NCBI RefSeq assembly: GCF_003402535.2
Contig: NZ_AP025170.1
Span: forward strand, 1,798,001-1,862,000
Reading direction: 5' to 3'
Length of the DNA stretch: 64,000 nt
Origin: Cupriavidus sp. P-10
Lineage (GTDB): Bacteria; Pseudomonadota; Gammaproteobacteria; Burkholderiales; Burkholderiaceae
Shown in pieces: positions 1 through 9,349 of this stretch. The notes beneath the pieces are model-generated. The model saw only the letters and a list, made by a program, of their open reading frames with translations. It had not been told where the DNA came from and searched no databases. The translations under genes were made by a program, and so were the position numbers. The number at the start of each line of letters is the position of its first letter. Positions within the stretch are counted from its first letter, which is position 1.

Positions 1-1
1 C

Positions 2-1570
2 GCCTACGGCGTGGAAATGGCGGCGCGCACCTACTTCGGCAAATCGGCCCATCAGCTCGATATTCTCGAAAGCGCGACACTGGTCGGCATGCTCAAGGCC
101 AACAGCACTTACAACCCCGTTCTCAATCCGGCGCGCGCCATGCAGCGGCGGAACACGGTGCTAGGGCAGATGAACAAGCACGGGAAGCTCAGGCCCAATG
201 CCTACATCTGGTTGAGCCGACAGCCCCTCAGGGTCAATTTCGAGGTGCAGGCCGCGCCGCGAAGCGCCGCGCCGCATTTTTCAGTGCAACTGCGCAAGTG
301 GCTGATCGCATGGGCCGAGCGCAACGGCTACAACATCTACGCCGACGGGCTTGTCGTGCGCACGACCATAGATTTTCGCCTGCAGGCCATGGCGTTGCAG
401 GCGGTGAACTGGCAGGCGAGCCAGCTGCAATGGATCGCGAACGGGGCATGGAACGAACGCCGGGGCTGTCACCCAGGCAACGACCTGTTCCGGACGTTCA
501 TGCGGCAAACGCCCGAATATCGCGCCGCACGCGATGCTGGCAAATCGGATCAGACGGCGCTCAGGAACCTCGGCCGGAACCTGACCTTCGTCCGTGACCT
601 CTGCCGAAGCAAGACGCAGGTCCAGGCGGGTTTTATCGCGATCGATCCGCGCAACGGCGATATCAGGGCATGGGTCGGTAGTCGCGATTTCACGGACGCA
701 CCGTTCGATCACGTGCAGCAGGCCCGGCGTCAGCCGGGTTCGACATTCAAGCCGTTTGTCTACGGGGCGGCGTTCGCAGATGGCGCCCGGCCGGGCGACA
801 CGATCGTAGACCGCAGCGTTGCCATTCCACTGAAAGGGCAGGCCATGTGGCGGCCCACCGACGCGGAGCCGCCTACCGGCCGGCCGATGACGCTGCGCGA
901 CGCGCTGGTGTACTCCCGCAACCGCGTTACCGCCCAGCTCATGCAAAAGACACGCCCCGAAAAAGTCGCACGGCTTGCGCGCGCGATGGGCGTGCGCGAG
1001 AGTGCGCTTGAACCGGTGCCGTCGCTAGCGCTCGGCACGAGCCCGGTCACGCTCAAGGAAATGGTCTCGGCTTACAGCACGATTGCAAACCGCGGCGCCT
1101 ATGTCGAGCCGCGCATGGTCACCCGCATCGAGGATCACGAGGGCAAGGTCCTTGCCGAATTTGGGAGCGCATCGCCGGAACAGGCACTGCCCTCAGCTGC
1201 GGCGCAAACGCTCGTCGATGTGATGCGCGACGTCGTGGCCCGAGGCACCGGGGCGGACATCCGGACGCGCTTCGGAATTCGCGCCGACGTGGCGGGCAAG
1301 ACGGGCACGACGCAGGACAATGCCGATGGCTGGTTCATCCTGATGCATCCCCAACTGGTCGCGGGCGCGTGGGCGGGCTTTGATGATGGGCGCGTGACGC
1401 TCGGCGACTACTGGGGGCAGGGCGCGCGCAGCGCCCTGCCGATGGTAGGCGCGTTCTACGATATGGCACTGCGGGCACGGGTTGTCGACCCGGAGGCGCG
1501 GTTCAGCCCTGAGGCCCGGTCGCCTCGCGAAGCCCAGGCACGGCAGCATCGGCACTTCCTGTTCTGGTAG
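2..1570 (+). CDS. Class A penicillin-binding protein (PBP1-type), 5'-truncated
   Basis: The reading frame is open from base 2, so the start lies outside the window; the GTG at 11 is internal. The first residues (AYGVEMAARTYFGKS) match the end of a glycosyltransferase-51 domain, which polymerises lipid II glycan strands. A transpeptidase domain follows with all three active-site motifs: STFK at nt 740-751 carries the catalytic serine, an SRN motif lies near nt 918, and KTGT is at nt 1298-1309. Such enzymes sit in the inner membrane and build and cross-link peptidoglycan in the periplasm. The C-terminus ends in a short charged tail after the domain. It converges with the parA-like gene. Class is secure; the exact subfamily (1A or other) is not decided because the N-terminus is missing. 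Confidence 0.9.
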   Translation, partial: AYGVEMAARTYFGKSAHQLDILESATLVGMLKANSTYNPVLNPARAMQRRNTVLGQMNKHGKLRPNAYIWLSRQPLRVNFEVQAAPRSAAPHFSVQLRKWLIAWAERNGYNIYADGLVVRTTIDFRLQAMALQAVNWQASQLQWIANGAWNERRGCHPGNDLFRTFMRQTPEYRAARDAGKSDQTALRNLGRNLTFVRDLCRSKTQVQAGFIAIDPRNGDIRAWVGSRDFTDAPFDHVQQARRQPGSTFKPFVYGAAFADGARPGDTIVDRSVAIPLKGQAMWRPTDAEPPTGRPMTLRDALVYSRNRVTAQLMQKTRPEKVARLARAMGVRESALEPVPSLALGTSPVTLKEMVSAYSTIANRGAYVEPRMVTRIEDHEGKVLAEFGSASPEQALPSAAAQTLVDVMRDVVARGTGADIRTRFGIRADVAGKTGTTQDNADGWFILMHPQLVAGAWAGFDDGRVTLGDYWGQGARSALPMVGAFYDMALRARVVDPEARFSPEARSPREAQARQHRHFLFW

Positions 1571-1646
1571 TACTGACACCACCGCCAGCGCCTGGTACGC
1601 GTCCGCGAAGCAGGGGGGCTGCCTGACCCGGGCGCACGTGCAGTTT

Positions 1647-2414
1647 TCAGCCAGCCAACTCCCGGTGCAACGCCACGTATTCCTGCGCGAGCTTATGGCG
1701 CGGATCCAGGTGAATCATGGGAGTAGCGTGCTGGTGCGATTCCCGGATCTTTACCGAGGAAGACAGCCGCGACGCAAGTACCGGCAGCCCCTCGCTGATC
1801 AGTTCTTCGACCAGCTTTATCGGCAAGCTGGCGCGCGGCTGGAACTGGTTGATGACGATGCCCTCGACCTGCAGCGCGTCGTTGTGGTCTTGCTGGATTT
1901 CCTTCACGTTATCGAGCAGCGTGTAAAGGGCACGGCGCGAGAAGTCATCGCAGTCGAACGGGATCAGGCAGCGCTCCACGGCAATCAGTGCAGAGCGCGT
2001 ATAGAAATTCAGGGCTGGCGGTGTGTCGATGTAAATGGCGTCGTAGACCGACTCCAGTTCGAGCAGGGCGTCGCGCAGCTTGTAGATCTTGTAGCGGGAC
2101 TCAAGCTTGCCATGCAGGGCGTCAAGGTCGGCATGCGCTGGCATCACGTCGAGGTTCTCGAAGGGCGTCGAATGGATATACGACGTCAGGTCCACCGGCT
2201 TGAAGCTGTAGGTCAGGGACGCTTCGAAGAAGTTTGCCGCGCTCGGACTCGCCTCGCTGGCGCGCGCGCCCATCAGGTATTGGGTCGAGTTGCCTTGCGC
2301 ATCCAGGTCGACGACCAAAGTGCGCAAGCCTTCGCTGGCGCTGATTGCCGCAAGATTGCATACAATTGTTGACTTGCCAACACCGCCCTTCTGATTGAAT
2401 ACGACGCGCCGCAT
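1647..2414 (-). CDS. ParA/MinD-family partitioning ATPase, orphan
   Basis: A 255-residue protein opens with the deviant Walker A motif KGGVGKST at residues 9-16, followed by the switch sequence VVDLDAQGNST and a Walker B-like IYIDTPPAL. These define the ParA family, which forms ATP-dependent dimers on nucleoid DNA and positions cargo such as plasmids, chromosomes or protein clusters. The ATG at 2414 is preceded by an AGAGGAAG ribosome site. No parB-like gene or centromere-like repeat array is visible beside it, so it is either an orphan cargo-positioning ATPase or its partner is encoded elsewhere. It lacks the N-terminal DNA-binding extension of large plasmid ParA proteins. Confidence 0.85.
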   Translation of the reverse strand: MRRVVFNQKGGVGKSTIVCNLAAISASEGLRTLVVDLDAQGNSTQYLMGARASEASPSAANFFEASLTYSFKPVDLTSYIHSTPFENLDVMPAHADLDALHGKLESRYKIYKLRDALLELESVYDAIYIDTPPALNFYTRSALIAVERCLIPFDCDDFSRRALYTLLDNVKEIQQDHNDALQVEGIVINQFQPRASLPIKLVEELISEGLPVLASRLSSSVKIRESHQHATPMIHLDPRHKLAQEYVALHRELAG

Positions 2415-2521
2415 TTCTTCCTCTGAGAAGACCGTTTCGAAGGCGAAAGCATACCTTAGCGAGGCGGCGCGTGGTCATGGAAAGCGGGCATCTGGCGCCC
2501 GCCCGCCACAGGTGACAGCCC

Positions 2522-3895
2522 CTATGCCGCCTTCGCCGCTGCCGCGTCCTGCCGGCCGTCCGTCGCCTCGCGCTGTAGCGCGGACGCGCGTTGCACCAGC
2601 TTGCTGAGGCTCGGGTTCATCGGCTTGAGCTCCATGCGCTCGGCCGCCAGCGCGCAGGCCAGGTTGGCGTGTTCACCGCGCAGCGCCGCCTCGATCAGGG
2701 TCAGGTTGATCAGGTCGCGCTGGGCATGGCTGCCGCCGAAGCGATGCGCGATCTGGCGTACCGGCATCAGCAACCCGATAGCACGGCCATAGTTGCCCCG
2801 GGAGAAGGCGACCAGGGCCTCGGTCACCGGCAGGCCGACCTCGCGCGTCATCATGGCGTTGCAGCCGCCTCCGGCTGCAGCGGCGCGCATGCCGGCGAGC
2901 AGGGCGGTGAGTGCGTCATCGCGCCCCGCGCACAGGAAGGCCATCGCCGCATGGGTGTCGTTGAAAGCGTAGTACCCTTGCGCACCGCGGGCCTGCCAGG
3001 TGTCGGCCAGTTCATTCCAGCGCGAGCCCACGTCGATGCCGCGCAAGTGCAGACGCCACAGCATGGCGCAGGCATCGATCAGTTCCAGCGCGACTGAAGA
3101 CTGGTTTTCGCGGATATGCGCGTCGTAGATGTCCAGCACCTGCCTGGCATGGCCGAGCTCCAGGTGGAACAGGGCCAGGTGCCACCAGTTGTGCACGGCC
3201 ATCATGTTGTCCTGCGACCAGTCGCCGGCACGCCCGCTCAGCCAGTCGATGCCTTCGTCCTGGCGGCCTTGCATTTCCATCACGTGGGCCACCGCATGGA
3301 TCGCCCAGGGATCGCGCGGGTTCAGCTCCAGCGCGAAGCGGCCGCGCTCCTCGGCCTGCTCGTACCGGTGCGTTTCCTCCAGGCCGAAGGCATGCATGCC
3401 CAGCACATAGCCGAAGCCCGGCACGCGGGTATTCCAGTGGGGCAGCACCTGGGCGATGCGGTCACGCAGCAGGGTGGACTGCCCAAGCAGGAAGTCGCCG
3501 ATATGGGCAACCTGCAGCGCCAGGCTGTCGCGCGGATAGTCGATCACGATGTCGCCGTAGAGCTGGATCGAGCATGTGAAGTGGCCATCCAGCCACGCAC
3601 GCGCCGCGGCGATATGCCGGCGTTCGCGCTCGTTCGCGCCGGCGGACAGCGCCTCGCCGGCTTCGACGCTTTCCCGCAGCAGCGGCGCTACGGTGCCGTC
3701 GCCGGCGGTGATCATCATCCCGGCGCGCAGCGCATGCCCCATCACGAAGCCGGGATCTTCCGCCAGCGCATGGTCGATCACGGTGAGCGGGTCGCCGTAG
3801 TAGCCGTGCAGCAGTTCCAGGGCCGCCTCGAAGCGCTCGATCGAGCTGGCGTTGGTGCTTGAGACCGAAACACTCCGCGAATCAGTATGTGCCAT
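2522..3895 (-). CDS. TTC38-like tetratricopeptide repeat protein
   Basis: A 457-residue protein without a signal peptide, built of helical repeats that resemble the tetratricopeptide repeat protein 38 family. Recognisable stretches are LELNPRDPWAIHAVAHVMEM and DNMMAVHNWWHLALFHLELG. Members are cytosolic and their biochemical role is not established. I chose the ATG at 3895 because GGAAGG lies eight bases upstream; the frame stays open far further upstream only as an antisense shadow of the divergent regulator gene. It shares a 258-bp divergent intergenic region with the BTAD/STAND regulator at 4154, suggesting joint regulation. Family assignment is fairly sure; function is unknown. Confidence 0.8.
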   Translation of the reverse strand: MAHTDSRSVSVSSTNASSIERFEAALELLHGYYGDPLTVIDHALAEDPGFVMGHALRAGMMITAGDGTVAPLLRESVEAGEALSAGANERERRHIAAARAWLDGHFTCSIQLYGDIVIDYPRDSLALQVAHIGDFLLGQSTLLRDRIAQVLPHWNTRVPGFGYVLGMHAFGLEETHRYEQAEERGRFALELNPRDPWAIHAVAHVMEMQGRQDEGIDWLSGRAGDWSQDNMMAVHNWWHLALFHLELGHARQVLDIYDAHIRENQSSVALELIDACAMLWRLHLRGIDVGSRWNELADTWQARGAQGYYAFNDTHAAMAFLCAGRDDALTALLAGMRAAAAGGGCNAMMTREVGLPVTEALVAFSRGNYGRAIGLLMPVRQIAHRFGGSHAQRDLINLTLIEAALRGEHANLACALAAERMELKPMNPSLSKLVQRASALQREATDGRQDAAAAKAA

Positions 3896-4153
3896 GACGC
3901 AATCCTTCCAGTGTGATGGAGACAGCCCTTGTCCCGATGAAATTGACCGTTCGCGCGCGCCGCGGTGGTGCCTCGCGCCCGAGGTTGTGCTGATACTAGG
4001 CAGGGGCCGTGAAGGGGTCCGGCAGTCCGGCGTGAAAGAAGCGTGAAAGTTGCCGCGGGCGTGAAAGTAGCGATTGATTCTCTTTGCGGCGGGGCTACGC
4101 AGCGTAGTCCTTTGGCGTCGCCTATAAATGATGGGCTTGCCAGCCTCCATCCC

Positions 4154-7100
4154 ATGACCCGCGCCCGTCTTGAACTGTTCGGCGGTTTCCACCTCAGTTC
4201 CGCCGACGGCACGCCGATTCCGCTGACGGCGCGCAAGGCGCGCGCCGTGCTGGCCTATCTCGCGCTGGCCCAGGGGCGGGCCCAGCCGCGCGACAAGCTG
4301 GCCGCGCTGTGCTGGGCGGAGAGCAATGCCGAGCAGGCGCGCAGCAGCCTGCGCCAGGCGCTGAGCGCTGCACGCCGCGCGCTGGACGATGCCGGCACGC
4401 AGGGCCAGCACGTGGTACTGGCGGAAGGCGACTGCGTGATGCTGGGCGAGATCTCGGTGGACGTGTGCGAGTTCGAGCAGTGTGCCCGTGAAGCCACGCC
4501 GGCATCGCTGGCCCGCGCCGCGGACCTGTACCGGGACGACTTGCTGGAGGGCTTCCACGCCGCCGCGCCGGCCTTCGACCACTGGCTGGCAATCGAGCGC
4601 GAGCGCCTGCGCGGCGTGGCGCTGGGCGTCCTGGCGAAGTTGCTGGCGCATCACGAGCAGGCCGGCGCGACAGACCTTGCCATCGCCAGCGCCACGCGCC
4701 TGCTTGCGCTCGACCCGCTGCAGGAAGCCGTGCACCGGGCGCTGATCCGGCTGTATGAGCGGCAGGGCAGGCAGGCGCTGGCGCTCAAGCAATACCGGCT
4801 GTGCCGGGCGGCACTCCAACGCGAGCTCGGCGTGTCGCCCGAGCCCGAGACCGACGCGCTGTACCAGGCCATCCTGCGCGCGCGGCGCGAGCCGGCAGCG
4901 GGCAGCCCGGGCGGTGACGACGCCGCCGTGCAAACGGCCGGTTCGGACATGGCCCCATCCGCCGCCACGCTGGCGGCCGCCCTGACACCCGAGCCGCAAC
5001 TGCGCCATGCGGTGGTGCTGGTGGCCAGCCTGGACGAGGGCGCTGCCGGCGCGCTGGAACCCGAGCAACTGCACCAGGCCCTGGCCTGCTGGCGCCAGCA
5101 GGCCCGCGCCCTGGCGGGCACCTGCGGCGGCCACATTACTGATGAAATCGGCACCCGGCTGACCATCGTGTTTGGGGTTCCGGTGGCGCACGGCAACGAC
5201 GCCGAGCGCGCGCTGCACACCGCGGGGGCGCTGCATGCCGGGCTGGCGCGGTTGGCCGGTGCCGCCGAGGCTCGGCTGCAGGCCCGGGTGGGCCTGGCAA
5301 GCGGGCAGGTGCTGGCGGCCTATGGTGACAGCGGCATGATGCTGACCGGCGGCCCGGTCGGCGTGGCCTTGCAGGCGATGGAAGCTGCCGGGGCCGGCGC
5401 CACCATGGTGTCCAACCGGGTCTACCAGGCGCTGCCCGGACGCCTGGAAGCCGATTGCGCGGCCCGGGCCGCGTTGCCCGGCGTGGCCGAGCCGATCCCG
5501 CTGTGGCACGTACGGCGATTCCTAGGGGTGGAGCAGGCGCCGGCCGAGCACGCCTTTATCGGGCGGCACGCGGAACTGGCCCAACTGGCCGGCGTGGCCG
5601 ACAGCTGCCTGCGCTCGGGCCATGGCCGCGTCGTATTGATCCGCGGCGAGGCCGGCATCGGCAAGAGCCGGCTGGCCGGACGCTTCGTCGCGCTGGCGCG
5701 CGAACGCGGGATGGAAGCGCACCGGGCCCTGGTGCTTGACTTCGGCGCCGGCAGCGGCGGCGATCCCATGCGCATGCTCGCGCGCAGCCTGCTGGGCGCC
5801 GCGCCGCGTTCCGATGCGGAGGGCGGCAACGGGGCGGCCCTCGAAGGCAGGCTCACCGCCTGGCAACTTGCGGAGCAAGACCTCATGTTTGCGCACGACA
5901 TGCTGGAGCTGCCCCAGTCCCCCGAGCATGCCGCCGCACTGGCCGCGATGGATGCCGCCAGCCGGCAGCGCGGCGCGCAGCGCCTGATGGTAGCGCTGGC
6001 TATCCGGCGCAGTGCCGCCCGGGCGCAGCTGATCGTGGTCGAAGACGTGCACTGGGCGGAGCGTACGGTGCTCGACTGCCTCGCGCAGCTGGCCGCGGCA
6101 ACGCGCAACCATGCGCTGCTGCTCGTGCTGACCGTGCGCCCGGAGCACGACCCGGTCGATGCGGCGTGGCGCGCGACCAGCCAGGGCGCGCCGCTGACCA
6201 CCATCGATCTCGGGCCGCTGGACGATACCGAAGCGCACGAACTGGCGGCCTGCTACCGGCAGGTCGATCCCGCCATGGCCGCGTCCTGCATCCGCCGGGC
6301 GGAAGGGAATCCGCTGTTCCTCGACCAATTGCTGCGCGGCGCCGAGGCGGGCGCGGAAACCGGCGGGGACGAACTGCCCGGGACGCTGCAGAGCATCGTG
6401 CTGGCGCGGCTGGACCGCTTCTCCACCGCCGACCGGCAGGCGCTGCAAGCCGCTGCCGTGCTGGGCCAGCGCTTCAGCCCCGCCGCGCTGCGGCACCTGA
6501 TCCAGGATCCCGCCTATGCGTGCGAGCACCTGGTCATGGCCGCCATGACGCGGCCGGAAGGCGAGGATTACCTGTTCATGCACGCACTGATCCATGAGTC
6601 GGTGTACGCCTCGCTGCTCAAGTCGCGCCGACAGAACCTGCACCGGCGCGCGGCCGCCTGGTACGAGGGCAGGGACCCGGCACTGAAGGCCGAGCACCTC
6701 GACGCCGCGGGCGATCCCGGCGCGCCCGAGGCCTATGCCGCCGCGGCACGGTACGAGGCGGCGCACTTCCGCGGCGAGCGCGCGCTGCGCCTGGTCGAAC
6801 GCGCGCGGCGGCTCGACAGCGACGACGCTTGCCGGCATGCGCTTGCCTGCCTGCATGGCGAGCTGGCGCTGGATCTGGGTTTAGCCGCGCAATCCCTGCA
6901 GGCGTTCCGGCAGGCCCAGCCGCTTGCGAGCGGGGCGGCGCAGCAGGCGCGGGCATGGCAGGGCACGGCGGCGGCCCTGCGCCTGCTCGACCGGCATGAC
7001 GAAGCCCTGTCAGCGCTGCGCGAGGCCGAGCAGGCCGCCGCCGCGCTGGGCCAGTCCGAGCGGCTGGCCGAGATCGAATCGCTGCGCGGCAACCTCTATT

Positions 7101-8077
7101 TCCCGATGGGCGACATGGACCAGTGCCTCGCCGCCCACCAGCGCGCCCTCGGCCACGCACGCGCAGCCGGATCGGTGCTGGGCGAGGCGCGTGCGCTTGG
7201 CGGCCTCGGCGATGCCTACTACCAGCAAGGCCGCATGATTACCGCCCATGCGCACTTTGCCCGCTGCGTCGAACTGGCGCGGGCACACGGCTTTGTCCGC
7301 ATCGAATGCGCCAACCTGCCGATGGTGGGCGCGGTGGAGCTGTTCCGCAACCAGCTCGATGCGGCGCGTGCCGGTTGCGAGGAAGGGCTGCGGCTGGCCC
7401 AGCGCATCGGCGATGCGCGCAGCGAAATGCTGGCCTACGACGTCATGACTTCGACCGCGCAGCTGGCCGGCGACTGGCCGCGCGCTGAAGCGCAAGCGCG
7501 GCTGGCCCTGGCGCTGACGCGCCGGCTGGGCGCGCGCCGCTTCGAGGCCGAGGTGCTGGCGCGGCTTGGCCTCGCCCTCGGCGCGCTCGGCCAGATGCAG
7601 GAAGCCGAGGCACTGCTCGATGAGGCGCTGCAACTGAGCCACGCCAGCGGGCTGCGCTACTCGGGCCCCACCGTGCTGGGTTTCCTGGCACGCACCACGC
7701 GCGATCCCGGCCGGCAACTCGACGCCTTGCGGCAGGCCGAAGCGATCCTGGCGCAGGGCTGCGTGAGCCATTGCCACGTCGACCTGCTGGAAGCCGCGAT
7801 CGACGTTTCCGTGTCGTTGCGGCGCTGGCAGGAAGCGGATCGCTACCTGGCGGCGCTACAGGACTACATGCGGCCTGAGCCGTTCCCCTGGGGCGACTTC
7901 CTGATCCGCAGGGGCCGCGCCCTGGTCGACGCCGGGCAGGAAGAGGAGGGCGGCGGCACGCCGGCGCTTCGCGAGAACCTGCGCCAGCTCAGGGACGAGG
8001 CGCATGCGGCCGGCCTGCACGCGTCGCTGGATGCCATCGATGCCGCACTGATGCGGCTGGCGGCAGGGAGTAATTAG
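4154..8077 (+). CDS. BTAD / degenerate cyclase / STAND ATPase / TPR regulator
   Basis: A 1307-residue cytosolic multidomain protein. Residues 1-245 resemble the winged-helix plus bacterial transcriptional activator (BTAD) unit of SARP regulators. Residues about 285-455 look like a class III nucleotide cyclase fold that has lost its metal-binding aspartates: the usual FxD is replaced, and GD is replaced by GT at about 333. An AAA/STAND ATPase follows, with Walker A GEAGIGKS at 498-505 and Walker B LIVVEDVHWAE. The C-terminal half is TPR-like helical repeat. Such proteins are thought to be signal-gated transcription regulators. The ATG at 4154 begins the conserved BTAD sequence; no clear ribosome site precedes it. 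The bestrophin gene starts 15 bp after its stop. The target genes and signal are unknown. Confidence 0.85.
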   Translation: MTRARLELFGGFHLSSADGTPIPLTARKARAVLAYLALAQGRAQPRDKLAALCWAESNAEQARSSLRQALSAARRALDDAGTQGQHVVLAEGDCVMLGEISVDVCEFEQCAREATPASLARAADLYRDDLLEGFHAAAPAFDHWLAIERERLRGVALGVLAKLLAHHEQAGATDLAIASATRLLALDPLQEAVHRALIRLYERQGRQALALKQYRLCRAALQRELGVSPEPETDALYQAILRARREPAAGSPGGDDAAVQTAGSDMAPSAATLAAALTPEPQLRHAVVLVASLDEGAAGALEPEQLHQALACWRQQARALAGTCGGHITDEIGTRLTIVFGVPVAHGNDAERALHTAGALHAGLARLAGAAEARLQARVGLASGQVLAAYGDSGMMLTGGPVGVALQAMEAAGAGATMVSNRVYQALPGRLEADCAARAALPGVAEPIPLWHVRRFLGVEQAPAEHAFIGRHAELAQLAGVADSCLRSGHGRVVLIRGEAGIGKSRLAGRFVALARERGMEAHRALVLDFGAGSGGDPMRMLARSLLGAAPRSDAEGGNGAALEGRLTAWQLAEQDLMFAHDMLELPQSPEHAAALAAMDAASRQRGAQRLMVALAIRRSAARAQLIVVEDVHWAERTVLDCLAQLAAATRNHALLLVLTVRPEHDPVDAAWRATSQGAPLTTIDLGPLDDTEAHELAACYRQVDPAMAASCIRRAEGNPLFLDQLLRGAEAGAETGGDELPGTLQSIVLARLDRFSTADRQALQAAAVLGQRFSPAALRHLIQDPAYACEHLVMAAMTRPEGEDYLFMHALIHESVYASLLKSRRQNLHRRAAAWYEGRDPALKAEHLDAAGDPGAPEAYAAAARYEAAHFRGERALRLVERARRLDSDDACRHALACLHGELALDLGLAAQSLQAFRQAQPLASGAAQQARAWQGTAAALRLLDRHDEALSALREAEQAAAALGQSERLAEIESLRGNLYFPMGDMDQCLAAHQRALGHARAAGSVLGEARALGGLGDAYYQQGRMITAHAHFARCVELARAHGFVRIECANLPMVGAVELFRNQLDAARAGCEEGLRLAQRIGDARSEMLAYDVMTSTAQLAGDWPRAEAQARLALALTRRLGARRFEAEVLARLGLALGALGQMQEAEALLDEALQLSHASGLRYSGPTVLGFLARTTRDPGRQLDALRQAEAILAQGCVSHCHVDLLEAAIDVSVSLRRWQEADRYLAALQDYMRPEPFPWGDFLIRRGRALVDAGQEEEGGGTPALRENLRQLRDEAHAAGLHASLDAIDAALMRLAAGSN

Positions 8078-8092
8078 TGAGACGCATGCACC

Positions 8093-9100
8093 ATGCACCT
8101 TGGAAAATCGTACTCAATATCCGAGTTCACGTTCTGGTCGAGACGGCAACTCTATGCCTCGGTAGCATGCGCATCGCTGCCAGTCATGCTCTACCAGTTC
8201 CTGGGACTGAAATGGCTGTCAATCCCGGTTTCGGTTGTGGTGCTTCTGGGAACGGCCACTTCGTTTATCGTGGGTTTCAGGAACGTGCAGACTTACAGCA
8301 GGGCGCTGGAGGCCCACCAGATCTGGACCGAAATTCTGAATGGCAGCCGGTGCCTGGGCGTGATGAGCCGGGATTTCCTGGCAGGGCAGCCGGGCGCGCG
8401 CGAACTGATCCTCAGGCATTGCGCCTGGCTGACGGCGCTGCGTTACCAGCTGAGGACCCCAAGGGTGTGGGAAAACGCGGGCAAGGCATCCATCGTGGAG
8501 TACCGCAAGTACTACCGGATCCCGGAGTGGGAAACGCCATTGGAAAAGGCGCTCGCGCGATACCTGCCAAAGGCCGAGCTCGACTCGCTTGCGCACGCCG
8601 AGAGCAAGACCAGCCGGTTACTGGGAATGCAGTCAGCGACGATCAAGCGGTTCCTTGACGCGGGCGAGATCAGCAATGCCTTCTACCTGGAGTTGGGAGG
8701 ATTGCTCAGGGGCTTCATCGCGCAGCAAGGGCGAGCGGAGCGCATCAAGGACTATCCGTACCCCAGGCAATATGCGGTCATCAACAAGCTGTTCGTCCGT
8801 ACCTTTTGTGTGCTGCTGCCCTTTGGGCTGCTTACAGAGTTCGAAAAGCTCAATGCCGGCGTTTCAGGCTTCATGCATGGCAACATGATCTGGCTGGTCA
8901 TTCCATTCGGCACGATGATCTCGTGGATGTACCTAGCGCTGGAGCAGGTGGGCGAAAGTACCGAGAACCCGTTCGAAGGCAACGCCAATGACGTACCCAT
9001 GGCACAGATCTCACACAAAATCGAACGCGAGCTCATGGACATGCTTGGCGAGAAAAGCGACGTCCCCGAGCTAAAGGCAGAGCGCGGTATCGTCCTCTGA
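8093..9100 (+). CDS. Bestrophin-family (UPF0187) anion channel protein
   Basis: A 335-residue protein with hydrophobic segments near residues 20-60 and 235-280, and the family signature region FIVGFRNVQTYSRALEAHQIW after the first membrane pair. Bacterial bestrophins form pentameric ion channels in the inner membrane; homologues conduct cations or anions and the ion here is not inferable. The ATG at 8093 is 15 bp downstream of the BTAD/STAND gene stop, so the two are probably co-transcribed. A weak GGGAG lies inside the end of the preceding gene. It ends about 145 bp before the IS element, which probably cuts off any further downstream operon member. Confidence 0.82.
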   Translation: MHLGKSYSISEFTFWSRRQLYASVACASLPVMLYQFLGLKWLSIPVSVVVLLGTATSFIVGFRNVQTYSRALEAHQIWTEILNGSRCLGVMSRDFLAGQPGARELILRHCAWLTALRYQLRTPRVWENAGKASIVEYRKYYRIPEWETPLEKALARYLPKAELDSLAHAESKTSRLLGMQSATIKRFLDAGEISNAFYLELGGLLRGFIAQQGRAERIKDYPYPRQYAVINKLFVRTFCVLLPFGLLTEFEKLNAGVSGFMHGNMIWLVIPFGTMISWMYLALEQVGESTENPFEGNANDVPMAQISHKIERELMDMLGEKSDVPELKAERGIVL

Positions 9101-9248
9101 CCGATTCAGCGGCTGGCGCCTGCGCGCCACCTTGGTACGCGCGCCGTCCCGGTCCGCGCTGTTACGGGGATGAGACGGTGTCTTGACCTGCGTGCGCCAT
9201 CAACTTGATTTAACATAACATACATTATGCGAAACAAAAATGTTAGGC

Positions 9249-9291
9249 CCAAATAGTAATGTCGTACTTGAGCCAAATAGAAATGTCGTAC
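9249..9291. repeat. Tandem 19-bp terminal motif of the IS (left end)
   Basis: Two copies, 9249-9267 and 9273-9291, differ by one base (CCAAATAGTAATGTCGTAC and CCAAATAGAAATGTCGTAC) with a 24-bp period. Diverged inverted relatives occur at the right end near 10735 and 10868. They are probably transposase binding sites. Confidence 0.7.
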
Positions 9292-9349
9292 CCCCTTGCC
9301 AAGGCTGGCATGCTGGCGGCTTTCCGTCTGTCCGAGACCGGAGGCCGCG

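Noticed and set aside
3896..5509. Extension of the minus-strand TTC38 frame far upstream (about 500 extra codons)
   Set aside because: It is antisense to the conserved BTAD/STAND gene, has no domain, and the ATG at 3895 has a good ribosome site; the open frame reflects high GC at third positions.
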